From the NCBI GenBank assembly GCA_002363385.1, contig DEVL01000005.1, positions 274,453-338,452 of the forward strand: a stretch of DNA of 64,000 nt. Reading direction: 5' to 3'. Below the pieces are notes generated by a model. That model was not told the DNA's origin. It saw only the letters and a list, made by a program, of their open reading frames with translations, and did not search any database. The first letter of the stretch is position 1. Every line of letters starts with the position of its first letter. Source of the DNA: Stenotrophomonas maltophilia. Its GTDB lineage: Bacteria > Pseudomonadota > Gammaproteobacteria > Xanthomonadales > Xanthomonadaceae. Position numbers and translations under genes: made by a program. Below are positions 1 through 7,166 of the stretch, in pieces.

Positions 1-627
1 CCGCGCCGCATCGAACGCCGGGAGTGCCAGGCACGCCGCCTCGATCCGCTGCAGGGTCGGGTACGGCGCCAGATCCAGGCCGAACCGGTGCGCGTTGTAC
101 AGCTGCGGCACCAGGCACGCATCGGCCAGACCCGGCTGCTCGCCGTGGCAGAACGTGCCGGTCGCCGCATGGCCGGCCAGCAGCGTTTCCATCGCCGCCA
201 GCCCTTCCGCCATCCAGTGCAGCGTCCACTGCGTGCGCGCCTCGGCGCTGGCCTGCAACGTGCGCTCCAGATACTGCATGACCCGCAGGTTGTTCAGCGG
301 GTGGATGTCGCAAGCGACCAGCTGGGCCAGTGCACGCACGCGCGCCCTGCCCTGCGCATCGCCGGGCAGCAACGGCGTGGCCGGGAAGACCTCGTCGAGG
401 TACTCCAGAATCGCCATCGACTGCTGGAGCACGCGATCACCATGGCGCAGGGTAGGCACCAGTTCCTGCGGGTTGAGCGCGGCGTAGGCCGCGCTGTGCT
501 GTTCCCCGCCTTCGCGGACCAGGTGCACCGGGGTGATCCGGTGCGGCAGGCCCTTGAGGTTCAGCCCGATGCGCACGCGGTAGGCGGCGCTGGACCGCCA
601 GTAACTGAAGAGCTCGATCGGTTCCAT
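1..627 (-). CDS. maiA: Maleylacetoacetate isomerase (GST family), 3' end cut by window
   Basis: Glutathione-dependent isomerase converting maleylacetoacetate to fumarylacetoacetate in tyrosine/homogentisate breakdown; cytosolic. The visible 209 residues start MEPIELFSYWRSSAAYRVRI, the N-terminal thioredoxin-like GST fold with the SSxxxRVRI glutathione-site segment characteristic of zeta-class enzymes. An NPQELVPTL segment and the C-terminal helical domain (HPLNNLRV, CLVPQLYNA) follow. The frame is open to base 1, so only the last few residues are missing (family length about 212-220). It starts 20 bases after the fumarylacetoacetase stop, so the two form one transcription unit in pathway-reverse order. 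Confidence 0.93.
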   Translation of the reverse strand, partial: MEPIELFSYWRSSAAYRVRIGLNLKGLPHRITPVHLVREGGEQHSAAYAALNPQELVPTLRHGDRVLQQSMAILEYLDEVFPATPLLPGDAQGRARVRALAQLVACDIHPLNNLRVMQYLERTLQASAEARTQWTLHWMAEGLAAMETLLAGHAATGTFCHGEQPGLADACLVPQLYNAHRFGLDLAPYPTLQRIEAACLALPAFDAAR

Positions 628-647
628 GACGGTCTCCGCCCCCGCGA

Positions 648-1637
648 TCAGGGCTTGGCCGCCTGCTCGATGCGCTGCTCGATCGCCCCGAAGATGCTCT
701 CGCCCGCCGCATCGAACATCTCGATCCGCACCACGTCGCCGAAGGACATGAAGGGGGTGCTCGGCTTGCCGTCGCGCAGGGTTTCCACCGTGCGCTGTTC
801 GGCGAAGCAGGAAGCGCCCTTGCTGGTGTCCTCGTTGGCGATGGTGCCCGAGCCGACGATCGCACCGGCGCCCAGCGGGCGGGTCTTGGCCGCATGCGCG
901 ACCAGCTGGGCGAAGTTGAACTGCATGTCCACGCCGGCTTCCGGCGCGCCGAACCAGGCGCCATTGATGTGGGTGACCAGCGGCAGGTGGACCTTGCTGT
1001 CCTGCCAGGCCTCGCCCAGCTCATCCGGGGTGACGAACACCGGCGACAGCGCCGAACGCGGCTTGGACTGCAGGAAGCCAAAGCCCTTGGCCAGCTCGCC
1101 CGGGATCAGGTTGCGCAGCGAGACGTCGTTGACCAGGCCGATCAGCTGGATGTGGCCGGCGGCCTGCTCCGGAGTCACCGCCATCGGCACGTCGTCGGTG
1201 ATCACCACCAGCTCGGCTTCCAGATCGATGCCGTACTCCTCGCTGACCACCTTGACCGCATCGCGCGGGCCGTAAAAGCCGGCGCTGGTGGCCTGGTACA
1301 TCAGCGGATCGGTGTAGAAGCTCTCCGGCACCTCGGCGCCACGCGCGCGACGCACACGGGCCACGTGCGGCAGGTAGGCGCTGCCGTCGACGAACTCATA
1401 CGAACGCGGCAGCGGCGCGGCCAATGCCTGCAGGTCGATATCGAACACGCCGTCGGCGTCGCCGTCGTTCAGCGATTCGTACAGGGCGTTCAGGCGCGGC
1501 GCCAAGTGGCTCCAGTCTTCCAGTGCCTGCTGCAGCGTCGTGGCGATGCCGGTGGCGCGCACGCCCTGGCGCAGATCGCGCGAGACCACGATCAGGGTGC
1601 CGTCGCGGCCGCCTTCCTTCAAAGAGCCAAGCTTCAT
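648..1637 (-). CDS. Fumarylacetoacetase (fumarylacetoacetate hydrolase family)
   Basis: Predicted to cleave fumarylacetoacetate to fumarate plus acetoacetate, the last step of homogentisate catabolism. 329 residues from the ATG at 1635-1637 (MKLGSLKEGGRDGTL), the usual length and N-terminus of the short bacterial form; an in-frame upstream extension to 1796 lacks support. FAH-fold segments are visible: YEFVDGSAYLPH, LMYQATSAGFYGP, an acidic metal-site stretch LEAELVVITDDV, and the C-terminal GDVVRIEMFD. The adjacent downstream maiA makes the assignment secure. The 446 bases up to rhlE hold the divergent promoter region of both genes. Confidence 0.93.
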   Translation of the reverse strand: MKLGSLKEGGRDGTLIVVSRDLRQGVRATGIATTLQQALEDWSHLAPRLNALYESLNDGDADGVFDIDLQALAAPLPRSYEFVDGSAYLPHVARVRRARGAEVPESFYTDPLMYQATSAGFYGPRDAVKVVSEEYGIDLEAELVVITDDVPMAVTPEQAAGHIQLIGLVNDVSLRNLIPGELAKGFGFLQSKPRSALSPVFVTPDELGEAWQDSKVHLPLVTHINGAWFGAPEAGVDMQFNFAQLVAHAAKTRPLGAGAIVGSGTIANEDTSKGASCFAEQRTVETLRDGKPSTPFMSFGDVVRIEMFDAAGESIFGAIEQRIEQAAKP

Positions 1638-1811
1638 GGGTGGGTATCCGGGATCGCGAAAATAGGTTTCAAGTGTAATCAAATGGTTGGCGGGCCTACC
1701 AGCTGCACCGCCGCATTGCCTCACCGTAATGCATTGCCCACGCGCAGGCGCAGCCACGCATGGCGTCGCGCTACCGTTGCGTCCCTCAGCTGCCAAGCTG
1801 AACAGGGCGAT

Positions 1812-1841
1812 TTGGTATGGGTCTCAAACATCCGTTAGACT
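1812..1841 (+). promoter_or_regulatory. Candidate sigma70 promoter for rhlE
   Basis: TTGGTA (1812-1817), an 18-base spacer and TAGACT (1836-1841), each matching four of six consensus positions. Use of this promoter would leave an untranslated leader of roughly 235 bases before the rhlE ATG at 2083. Apart from this I see no gene or repeat in the 1638-2082 gap. Confidence 0.35.
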
Positions 1842-2082
1842 ATCCGGGTCTGCAGCGGCCGTCCGTTTCCCTTCGGGATCGCCGGCGATATGGATCAAAC
1901 GATCCGTCGCCCGCCCCCACTCCGACGCCATTCGTCATGCATTCCAGTCTGCGCACCGCGTCGACTGCACCCAATTCTCGCAGCGCGGTTTACGGGAACG
2001 CTCCGAGTCAGCCGATCACATTGATCTGCCTCGCGTCCGGCCATTCGGCCTGGCGTTACTTTGTCTTTGGAGCTTCCACCCG

Positions 2083-3483
2083 ATGTCTTTTGAATCCTTG
2101 GGCCTTGCCCCGTTCCTGCTGCGCGCGTTGGCCGAGCAGGGCTACGATACCCCCACCCCGATCCAGCAGCAGGCCATCCCGCTCGCCCTGGAAGGCCGCG
2201 ACCTGCTGGCCGGCGCACAGACCGGTACCGGCAAGACCGCCGCGTTCGGCCTGCCGCTGCTGCAGCACCTGGGCACCAACCCGCAGGCCGTCGATGGCCC
2301 GCGCCGTCCGCGTGCACTGGTGCTGACCCCGACCCGCGAGCTGGCCACCCAGGTGCATGACAGCCTGCGCGGCTACAGCAAGTACCTGCGCATCCCGAGC
2401 GCCTGCATCTACGGCGGCGTCGGCATGGGCAACCAGTTCGATGTGCTGCGCCGTGGCGTGGACCTGCTGGTCGCCTGCCCGGGCCGCCTGATCGATCACA
2501 TCGAGCGTCGCAGCGTCGACCTCTCCGGCATCGAAATCCTGGTGCTGGACGAAGCCGACCGCATGCTCGACATGGGCTTCCTGCCGTCGATCAAGAAGAT
2601 CCTCGCCAAGCTGCCGCGCCAGAACCGCCAGACGCTGCTGTTCTCGGCGACCTTCGAAGAGAGCATCAAGCAGCTGGCGCTGGAGTTCATGCGCAACCCG
2701 GAGCAGATCCAGGTCACGCCGAAGAACACCGTTGCCGAGAACATCAGCCACCGCGTGCACCCGGTCGATGGCCCGCGCAAGCGCGAGCTGCTGCTGCATC
2801 TTCTGGCCCAAGACAGCCGTGAGCAGACCCTGGTGTTCGGCCGTACCAAGCACGGCTGCGACAAGCTGGCCATGTTCCTGGACAAGTCCGGCATCAAGAC
2901 CGCGGCGATCCACGGCAACAAGAGCCAGGGTCAGCGCCTGCGTGCGCTGGGTGACTTCAAGGCCGGCCGCGTGACGGTGCTGGTCGCCACCGATATCGCC
3001 GCGCGTGGCATCGACATCAACGAGCTGCCGAAGGTCATCAACTATGACCTGCCGATGGTGGCCGAGGATTACGTGCACCGCATCGGCCGTACCGGCCGTA
3101 ACGGCTCGACCGGCCAGGCGATCTCGCTGGTGGCGCAGGACGAAGCCAAGCTGCTGCGCCAGATCGTGCGCCTGCTCGACAAGGACATGGACATCCGCGA
3201 TGTGCCGGGCTTCGAGCCGCAGACCCCGATCCGCTGGGGCAACAGCGCGCCGGGCAAGGCCGAACTGCCGGGTGGCGATCGTTCGCCGCGCAAGCATGCA
3301 CGTCGCCCGCACGCCGAGGCCCCGCGCCACGCCCATGCCGGCCCGAAGAAGGCCGGTGGCGGTCAGCGTGATGGCGCCGGCCGCGGTGCACCGCGCGGTG
3401 GCCAGCCGCAGGGCCAGCGCCGTGGCGGTGGCAATGCCGGCGGCGGTCGCAGCCAGGGCGGCGGTGGCGGTCGCGCCAGCTGA
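2083..3483 (+). CDS. rhlE: DEAD-box ATP-dependent RNA helicase RhlE
   Basis: RNA helicase acting in ribosome assembly or RNA turnover. 466 residues from MSFESLGLAP. The Q motif (PTPIQQQAI, about 25-33), Walker A AQTGTGKT (45-52), PTREL (83-87), DEAD (156-159), SAT (188-190), the second RecA domain with ARGID and HRIGRTGR (332-339) are all intact. From about residue 395 the tail is rich in Gly, Arg, Pro and His, the RNA-binding tail usual in RhlE. The frame is open upstream to 1687, but this start matches RhlE N-termini and the upstream translation looks like leader sequence. A strong hairpin terminator follows. Confidence 0.95.
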   Translation: MSFESLGLAPFLLRALAEQGYDTPTPIQQQAIPLALEGRDLLAGAQTGTGKTAAFGLPLLQHLGTNPQAVDGPRRPRALVLTPTRELATQVHDSLRGYSKYLRIPSACIYGGVGMGNQFDVLRRGVDLLVACPGRLIDHIERRSVDLSGIEILVLDEADRMLDMGFLPSIKKILAKLPRQNRQTLLFSATFEESIKQLALEFMRNPEQIQVTPKNTVAENISHRVHPVDGPRKRELLLHLLAQDSREQTLVFGRTKHGCDKLAMFLDKSGIKTAAIHGNKSQGQRLRALGDFKAGRVTVLVATDIAARGIDINELPKVINYDLPMVAEDYVHRIGRTGRNGSTGQAISLVAQDEAKLLRQIVRLLDKDMDIRDVPGFEPQTPIRWGNSAPGKAELPGGDRSPRKHARRPHAEAPRHAHAGPKKAGGGQRDGAGRGAPRGGQPQGQRRGGGNAGGGRSQGGGGGRAS

Positions 3484-3507
3484 TTCCTTCGGGCATCGCT
3501 GAAACAT

Positions 3508-3545
3508 GAAAAGGGCGACGCATCTGCGTCGCCCTTTTCGTTTGT
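3508..3545 (+). terminator. Rho-independent terminator after rhlE
   Basis: Inverted repeat GAAAAGGGCGACGCA / TGCGTCGCCCTTTTC (3508-3522 and 3525-3539) followed by GTTTGT. Its A-rich left arm also makes it usable for the TonB receptor transcript arriving on the minus strand. Confidence 0.9.
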
Positions 3546-3547
3546 CG

Positions 3548-3572
3548 GGAGCCGGCCAGCGGCCGGCACTAC
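3548..3572 (-). repeat. SMAG/REP palindrome (GTAG end at 3572)
   Basis: Read on the minus strand this begins GTAGTGCCGGCC and ends GGCCGGCTCC, a short stem-loop with a terminal GTAG, the signature of Stenotrophomonas SMAG repeats. It lies between the convergent 3' ends of rhlE and the TonB receptor. Confidence 0.85.
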
Positions 3573-3604
3573 CGGCGGCTCGGCCCAGGGTCGGGGCAGC
3601 GGCT

Positions 3605-5911
3605 TCAGAAGCTGTAGGCGACCGTCACGCGCGCATTGCGGCCCGGCTCGCTGTAGCGGCCGATGCCTTCATCGTTGACGTAGCCGTACAGCGTGTTGGT
3701 CCCCTTGTTGATGTTGCGTACGCGCTGCCAGAGGTAGTACTCCTCGTTGGTCAGGTTGTAGAGGCCGGCACTGAGCTTCCACTGCGGGGTGACGTTCCAG
3801 GTGCCGTACAGATCCAGCACGGTGTAGCCGTCGGCCTTGTCGACGAAGTCCGGCGTGGTGACCCTGCCGGTGGTGGCATCGGTGGTGTAGGCATCCTTGG
3901 CCTTCTTGGCCACGGCATGGGTCACGCTGGCGGTGAGGTTCCACACCGGCGACGGGGCATAGCGCACCCCCAGCACGGCACTGGCCGGCACGATGCTCTC
4001 CAGCGGATCGCCGTTGCGCTTCTCGCCTTCGCTGTACGAGGCAGCCAGGCGCGAGGACCATGCGTCGCTGATCTGCCAGCGTCCTTCCAGTTCCACACCC
4101 TTGACCGTCACTTCGCCCGCGTTGGTCGGCATCGTGTAGTTGCGCGAGTACAGCACTGGACCGGTCGCCGTCGTGCGGAACCCGCCCGGCACCGACTGCG
4201 CCAGGTTGGTGTACTCGATGAAGTTCTCGTAGCGGTCGCGGAACATCGACAGACCCAGCTGCGCCCGATCCGTGCTCCAGCGGTAGCCGAACTCGAGATT
4301 CAGGCTCTTCTCTGCGTCCAGGTCCGGATTGGACACGGTGTCGTTGAGCTGCAGCGGCTGGCCATTCTGCGCATTGATCACCTGGGTGGCGCTGGTCGGC
4401 GAATACATGTCCGCCACGGTCGGCGCACGGAAGCCGCGACCCACCTGCGCCCACAGCGCGTGGTCGGGCAGGAAGCGATATTCGACACCGGCCTGCCAGC
4501 TCGGCGAGGCGAAGCTCACATCACGCACGGTACCGGTACGGTCCACGAAGGTGGCATCCACCTGCGGCGAATAGTCGTAGCGGTCATAGCGCGCGCCGGC
4601 ACTGAGGGTCAGGCGCTCGTCCAGCAGCTGCACGCTGTCGCGCAGGTACAGGTTCCAGGCGGTCACATCGGTCTTGGGGACCTGGCGCGGATCGATCTCG
4701 ACCGAAGCCACGGCGCCCGCCGCATTCCAGCGCGTATCAACCGCGGTGAAGTCGATGTCGCGCTGCTGCCAGGCCAGGCCGTAGACGACGTCATGGCGCG
4801 CGCCGGCGGTGGCGAACACCTTGCTGAAATCGGCCGCGGCACGATCCAGGGTCTGCTTGGTCGAACGGTTCTCGCTGCGCAGGCAGGGCGTGGTGCGCCC
4901 CGGGCAACCACTGCCGGCCAGAATGGTAGTGATGCCACGGCTGTCGGTGACCTGGCGGTCCACCTGCGCATCCAGCGTATCGAAAAGCGCGTTGTCGGCC
5001 CGCCACTGGTAGTTCACGCCGTAGCGGTCACGGTCGTTGGTGTCATGGCCTTTGCGCGACAGGTATCCCGGGGCATAGACGCGCGACAGGTTGTCCACGT
5101 CGTTGGTGGCGCGGCCACGCTCGTACAGGAAGCCCAGCGTGTTGGCCTCGTCGAGCTGCAGGTCGAGCTTGCCGAGCAGGTTGTCGCGGGTGCTGTCGAC
5201 CGGATCGGGCGTGCGGCGACCGACCCCGATGCGATCGTTCGTGGTGTCGTACCACGACTCGGATTCGTGGCCTTCGCGACGGGTGTAGACCAGCATCGAT
5301 TCGACGATGCCGGTGCGGTTGGCGACGGTCAGCGTGCCCATGGTTTCGTCGTTGGCACCGGAGTACCCCGCCTTGAACCCGAGGTGGGTATCGTTGCCGC
5401 TCGCCTTGAGATAGTCGGCCGGGTCCTTGGTGGTGAACACCACCGCGCCGCCCAGTGCGCCGCTGCCGGCGCTGATCGAATCGGCGCCCTTGATCACGGC
5501 CAGGCTCTTGAGCGTATCGATGTCCACATCGCCGCGGCCGCTTCGGAAGAACTCGTAGGAGCGCGCGCTCTCCACCGATTCGCCCAGGCTCAGGCCATCG
5601 ACGGTGATCGCCACGCGGTCGCTTTCCAGACCGCGGATGTTGAACCCGTTGTCGCCGAAACGGCCCATGTCCACGATGCTGACACCGGGGATGTAGCGGA
5701 TCGCTTCTTCCATCGTGTTGGCCATCTCGCTGTCGAGATCGGCTGCAGTGAGCACGGTGACGTTCTGGTTGGCCGAACGCGTTTTCTTCGCGCGCTCGGC
5801 CTGGACACGCACGGTGTCGAGCGTGCTGGCATCGTTGACGGTCTCAGCGTGCACGGTGACGGACAGGCTGGCGGCGACCGCCATGGCCAGCAGGGTGAGG
5901 GACGACTTCAT
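3605..5911 (-). CDS. TonB-dependent receptor, haemoglobin/transferrin/lactoferrin-type
   Basis: Outer-membrane gated channel, probably for haem, haemoprotein iron or another iron source, energised by TonB. 768 residues from the ATG at 5909-5911, preceded by GGAG seven bases upstream; a TTG two codons earlier is less likely. Signal peptide MKSSLTLLAMAVAASLS...VHA, then TonB-box-like DTVRVQAERAKK, and a plug domain with EEAIRYIPGV, FNIRGLESDRVAITVDG and a GALGGAVVF segment. The FRAPTVADMY motif of haem receptors (FRAP) and a terminal aromatic (VTVAYSF) are present. Two cysteines (about 325-335, SGCPGRTTPC) could form a loop disulfide. The ligand is inferred from family only. Confidence 0.9.
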   Translation of the reverse strand: MKSSLTLLAMAVAASLSVTVHAETVNDASTLDTVRVQAERAKKTRSANQNVTVLTAADLDSEMANTMEEAIRYIPGVSIVDMGRFGDNGFNIRGLESDRVAITVDGLSLGESVESARSYEFFRSGRGDVDIDTLKSLAVIKGADSISAGSGALGGAVVFTTKDPADYLKASGNDTHLGFKAGYSGANDETMGTLTVANRTGIVESMLVYTRREGHESESWYDTTNDRIGVGRRTPDPVDSTRDNLLGKLDLQLDEANTLGFLYERGRATNDVDNLSRVYAPGYLSRKGHDTNDRDRYGVNYQWRADNALFDTLDAQVDRQVTDSRGITTILAGSGCPGRTTPCLRSENRSTKQTLDRAAADFSKVFATAGARHDVVYGLAWQQRDIDFTAVDTRWNAAGAVASVEIDPRQVPKTDVTAWNLYLRDSVQLLDERLTLSAGARYDRYDYSPQVDATFVDRTGTVRDVSFASPSWQAGVEYRFLPDHALWAQVGRGFRAPTVADMYSPTSATQVINAQNGQPLQLNDTVSNPDLDAEKSLNLEFGYRWSTDRAQLGLSMFRDRYENFIEYTNLAQSVPGGFRTTATGPVLYSRNYTMPTNAGEVTVKGVELEGRWQISDAWSSRLAASYSEGEKRNGDPLESIVPASAVLGVRYAPSPVWNLTASVTHAVAKKAKDAYTTDATTGRVTTPDFVDKADGYTVLDLYGTWNVTPQWKLSAGLYNLTNEEYYLWQRVRNINKGTNTLYGYVNDEGIGRYSEPGRNARVTVAYSF

Positions 5912-6088
5912 GATCAAGCTCCGCAGGAGGGGTAGGGAATGGCGTGAGCGCCGCGGTGGCGGCGGGCCGTTCCTGGCTGCGGCGATCGGTGGATCGAGCG
6001 GGGCTGGGAGGCACAGGGGCGCGCGGGAAATCGCACGCTGGATTCATCGTTGGCGGACGCGTGGAACGTGCGCGGCACGTCCGGGTCG

Positions 6089-6940
6089 CTAGCGGTTGCC
6101 GTTGGCCGAGTGCGCGCCGGCGACCGGCTCGGGATCACGCGCATCGACGACGCCGTCGCCATTGCTGTCGGCGCGATCGAACATGCGCTTGCCGGAGAGC
6201 TGGTACTCGGCGAAGGTCATGCGGCCGTCCTTGTCCTTGTCCAGCGAGGCGAAGCGCACGCGGGCCTGGCGTTCGGCATCGGCGCGGACACGCTGGCGCT
6301 GCTGGTCCAGGCGGCCTTCGAACTCGGCGGTGTACTCGACCGGCGACAAGGTGCCGTTGCCGTCGGTATCGGTAGCGGCGAAGCTCGCAGCACGCACCGC
6401 ATCGAATTCCTCACGGTCCACCGCGCCATCCTTGTTGCGGTCGTACAGCTCCAGCATGCCGTTGGCGGTATGCGAGGTCGGCATCTTCAGCGGATCGCGC
6501 GACGACGCCGCGGCGGTCTCCTGCGTGGCGTTCTGCGACGTCTCGTAGCCAGCCCAGGTGCGTTCGCCCGCCGCATCGTACTCGGCACGGCTGATCACGC
6601 CGTTCTTGTCGCGATCCAGCGCTTTGAAACGGGTGTCGGTCTGGCGCAGGTGTCCGGCGCGCGCGTCGGCCAGACGCACATCGAACCGCTGCAGGTACTC
6701 GTCCACGTATTCCTGCTCGTCGACATGACCGTCGTGGTTGCGGTCGGTCTGGGCATAACGCTGTTTGCGGAAAGCCTCGAACTGGGCCCAGCTGACGCTG
6801 TCGGTGCCCTCGGCGTCGAACTGGGCGAGGAAGGCAGCGGCGGTCGGCGAGGCGGTGGCGGCCTGGGTAGCCGGCTGCGCGAGGACAGCCGGGGCCAGCA
6901 CCAGTGCCATCAGGGCAGCGGTGAGCGGGACGATGTTCAT
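6089..6940 (-). CDS. Secreted/periplasmic EF-hand protein with six calcium loops
   Basis: 283 residues with a signal peptide (MNIVPLTAALMALVLAPAVLAQ). Canonical 12-residue EF-hand loops occur at about 66-77 (DRNHDGHVDEQE), 109-120, 167-178, 191-202, 234-245 and 258-269; a degenerate seventh is at 42-53. A calcium-binding buffer or sensor outside the cytoplasm is the natural reading; no enzymatic domain is visible. It lies 178 bases upstream of, and in the same direction as, the haemoglobin-type TonB receptor, so the two may be cotranscribed. A 19-base perfect palindrome resembling a Fur box lies 57 bases before its start. Confidence 0.88.
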   Translation of the reverse strand: MNIVPLTAALMALVLAPAVLAQPATQAATASPTAAAFLAQFDAEGTDSVSWAQFEAFRKQRYAQTDRNHDGHVDEQEYVDEYLQRFDVRLADARAGHLRQTDTRFKALDRDKNGVISRAEYDAAGERTWAGYETSQNATQETAAASSRDPLKMPTSHTANGMLELYDRNKDGAVDREEFDAVRAASFAATDTDGNGTLSPVEYTAEFEGRLDQQRQRVRADAERQARVRFASLDKDKDGRMTFAEYQLSGKRMFDRADSNGDGVVDARDPEPVAGAHSANGNR

Positions 6941-6996
6941 GGTAGTTCCCTGGAAGGACGGCTGCGGGTCGAGCCGGCGGGCGCCATCGCAGGGCT

Positions 6997-7015
6997 ATTG
7001 CGAATGATTCGCAAT
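6997..7015. promoter_or_regulatory. Fur-box-like 19-bp perfect palindrome
   Basis: ATTGCGAATGATTCGCAAT is symmetrical around the central G and contains the AAT-N-ATT core of Fur sites. It sits 57 bases upstream of the EF-hand gene, whose downstream neighbour is an iron/haem-type TonB receptor, so iron control of both is a reasonable inference. The outer bases differ from the TGATAAT form, so another dimeric repressor is possible. Confidence 0.55.
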
Positions 7016-7055
7016 ACGGAAATTTCACGCGCGATGTGATGGGTGTCTGACAAAC

Positions 7056-7084
7056 GGAAACAGCCGACTTTTGTCGGCTGTTCC
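7056..7084 (-). terminator. Hairpin terminator for the M14 peptidase transcript
   Basis: CAGCCGAC-TTTT-GTCGGCTG with flanking GGAA/TTCC, about 12 paired bases with one bulge. On the minus strand it is followed by GTTTGTC, so it ends transcription coming from the peptidase gene at 7167. Confidence 0.75.
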
Positions 7085-7127
7085 GGCACGTGGTCCGGCA
7101 GACCCGCGGGCCGCGGTGAGAACGGTC

Positions 7128-7155
7128 GGGAGCCGGCCGGCGGCCGGCATGACCG
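7128..7155 (-). repeat. Degenerate SMAG/REP palindrome
   Basis: GGGAGCCGGCCGGCGGCCGGC followed by ATGACC where a canonical element would read ACTACC, so the terminal GTAG has decayed. It lies just beyond the 3' end of the M14 peptidase gene. Confidence 0.6.
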
Positions 7156-7166
7156 AGGCGGATGCG

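Noticed and set aside
1687..2082. N-terminal extension of RhlE from the upstream in-frame start
   Set aside because: The extra 132 residues have no helicase features, and the ATG at 2083 gives the family N-terminus.
3506..5935. Plus-strand open frame of about 800 codons opposite the haem-type receptor
   Set aside because: Mirror of the receptor gene with no recognisable motifs and no ribosome site.
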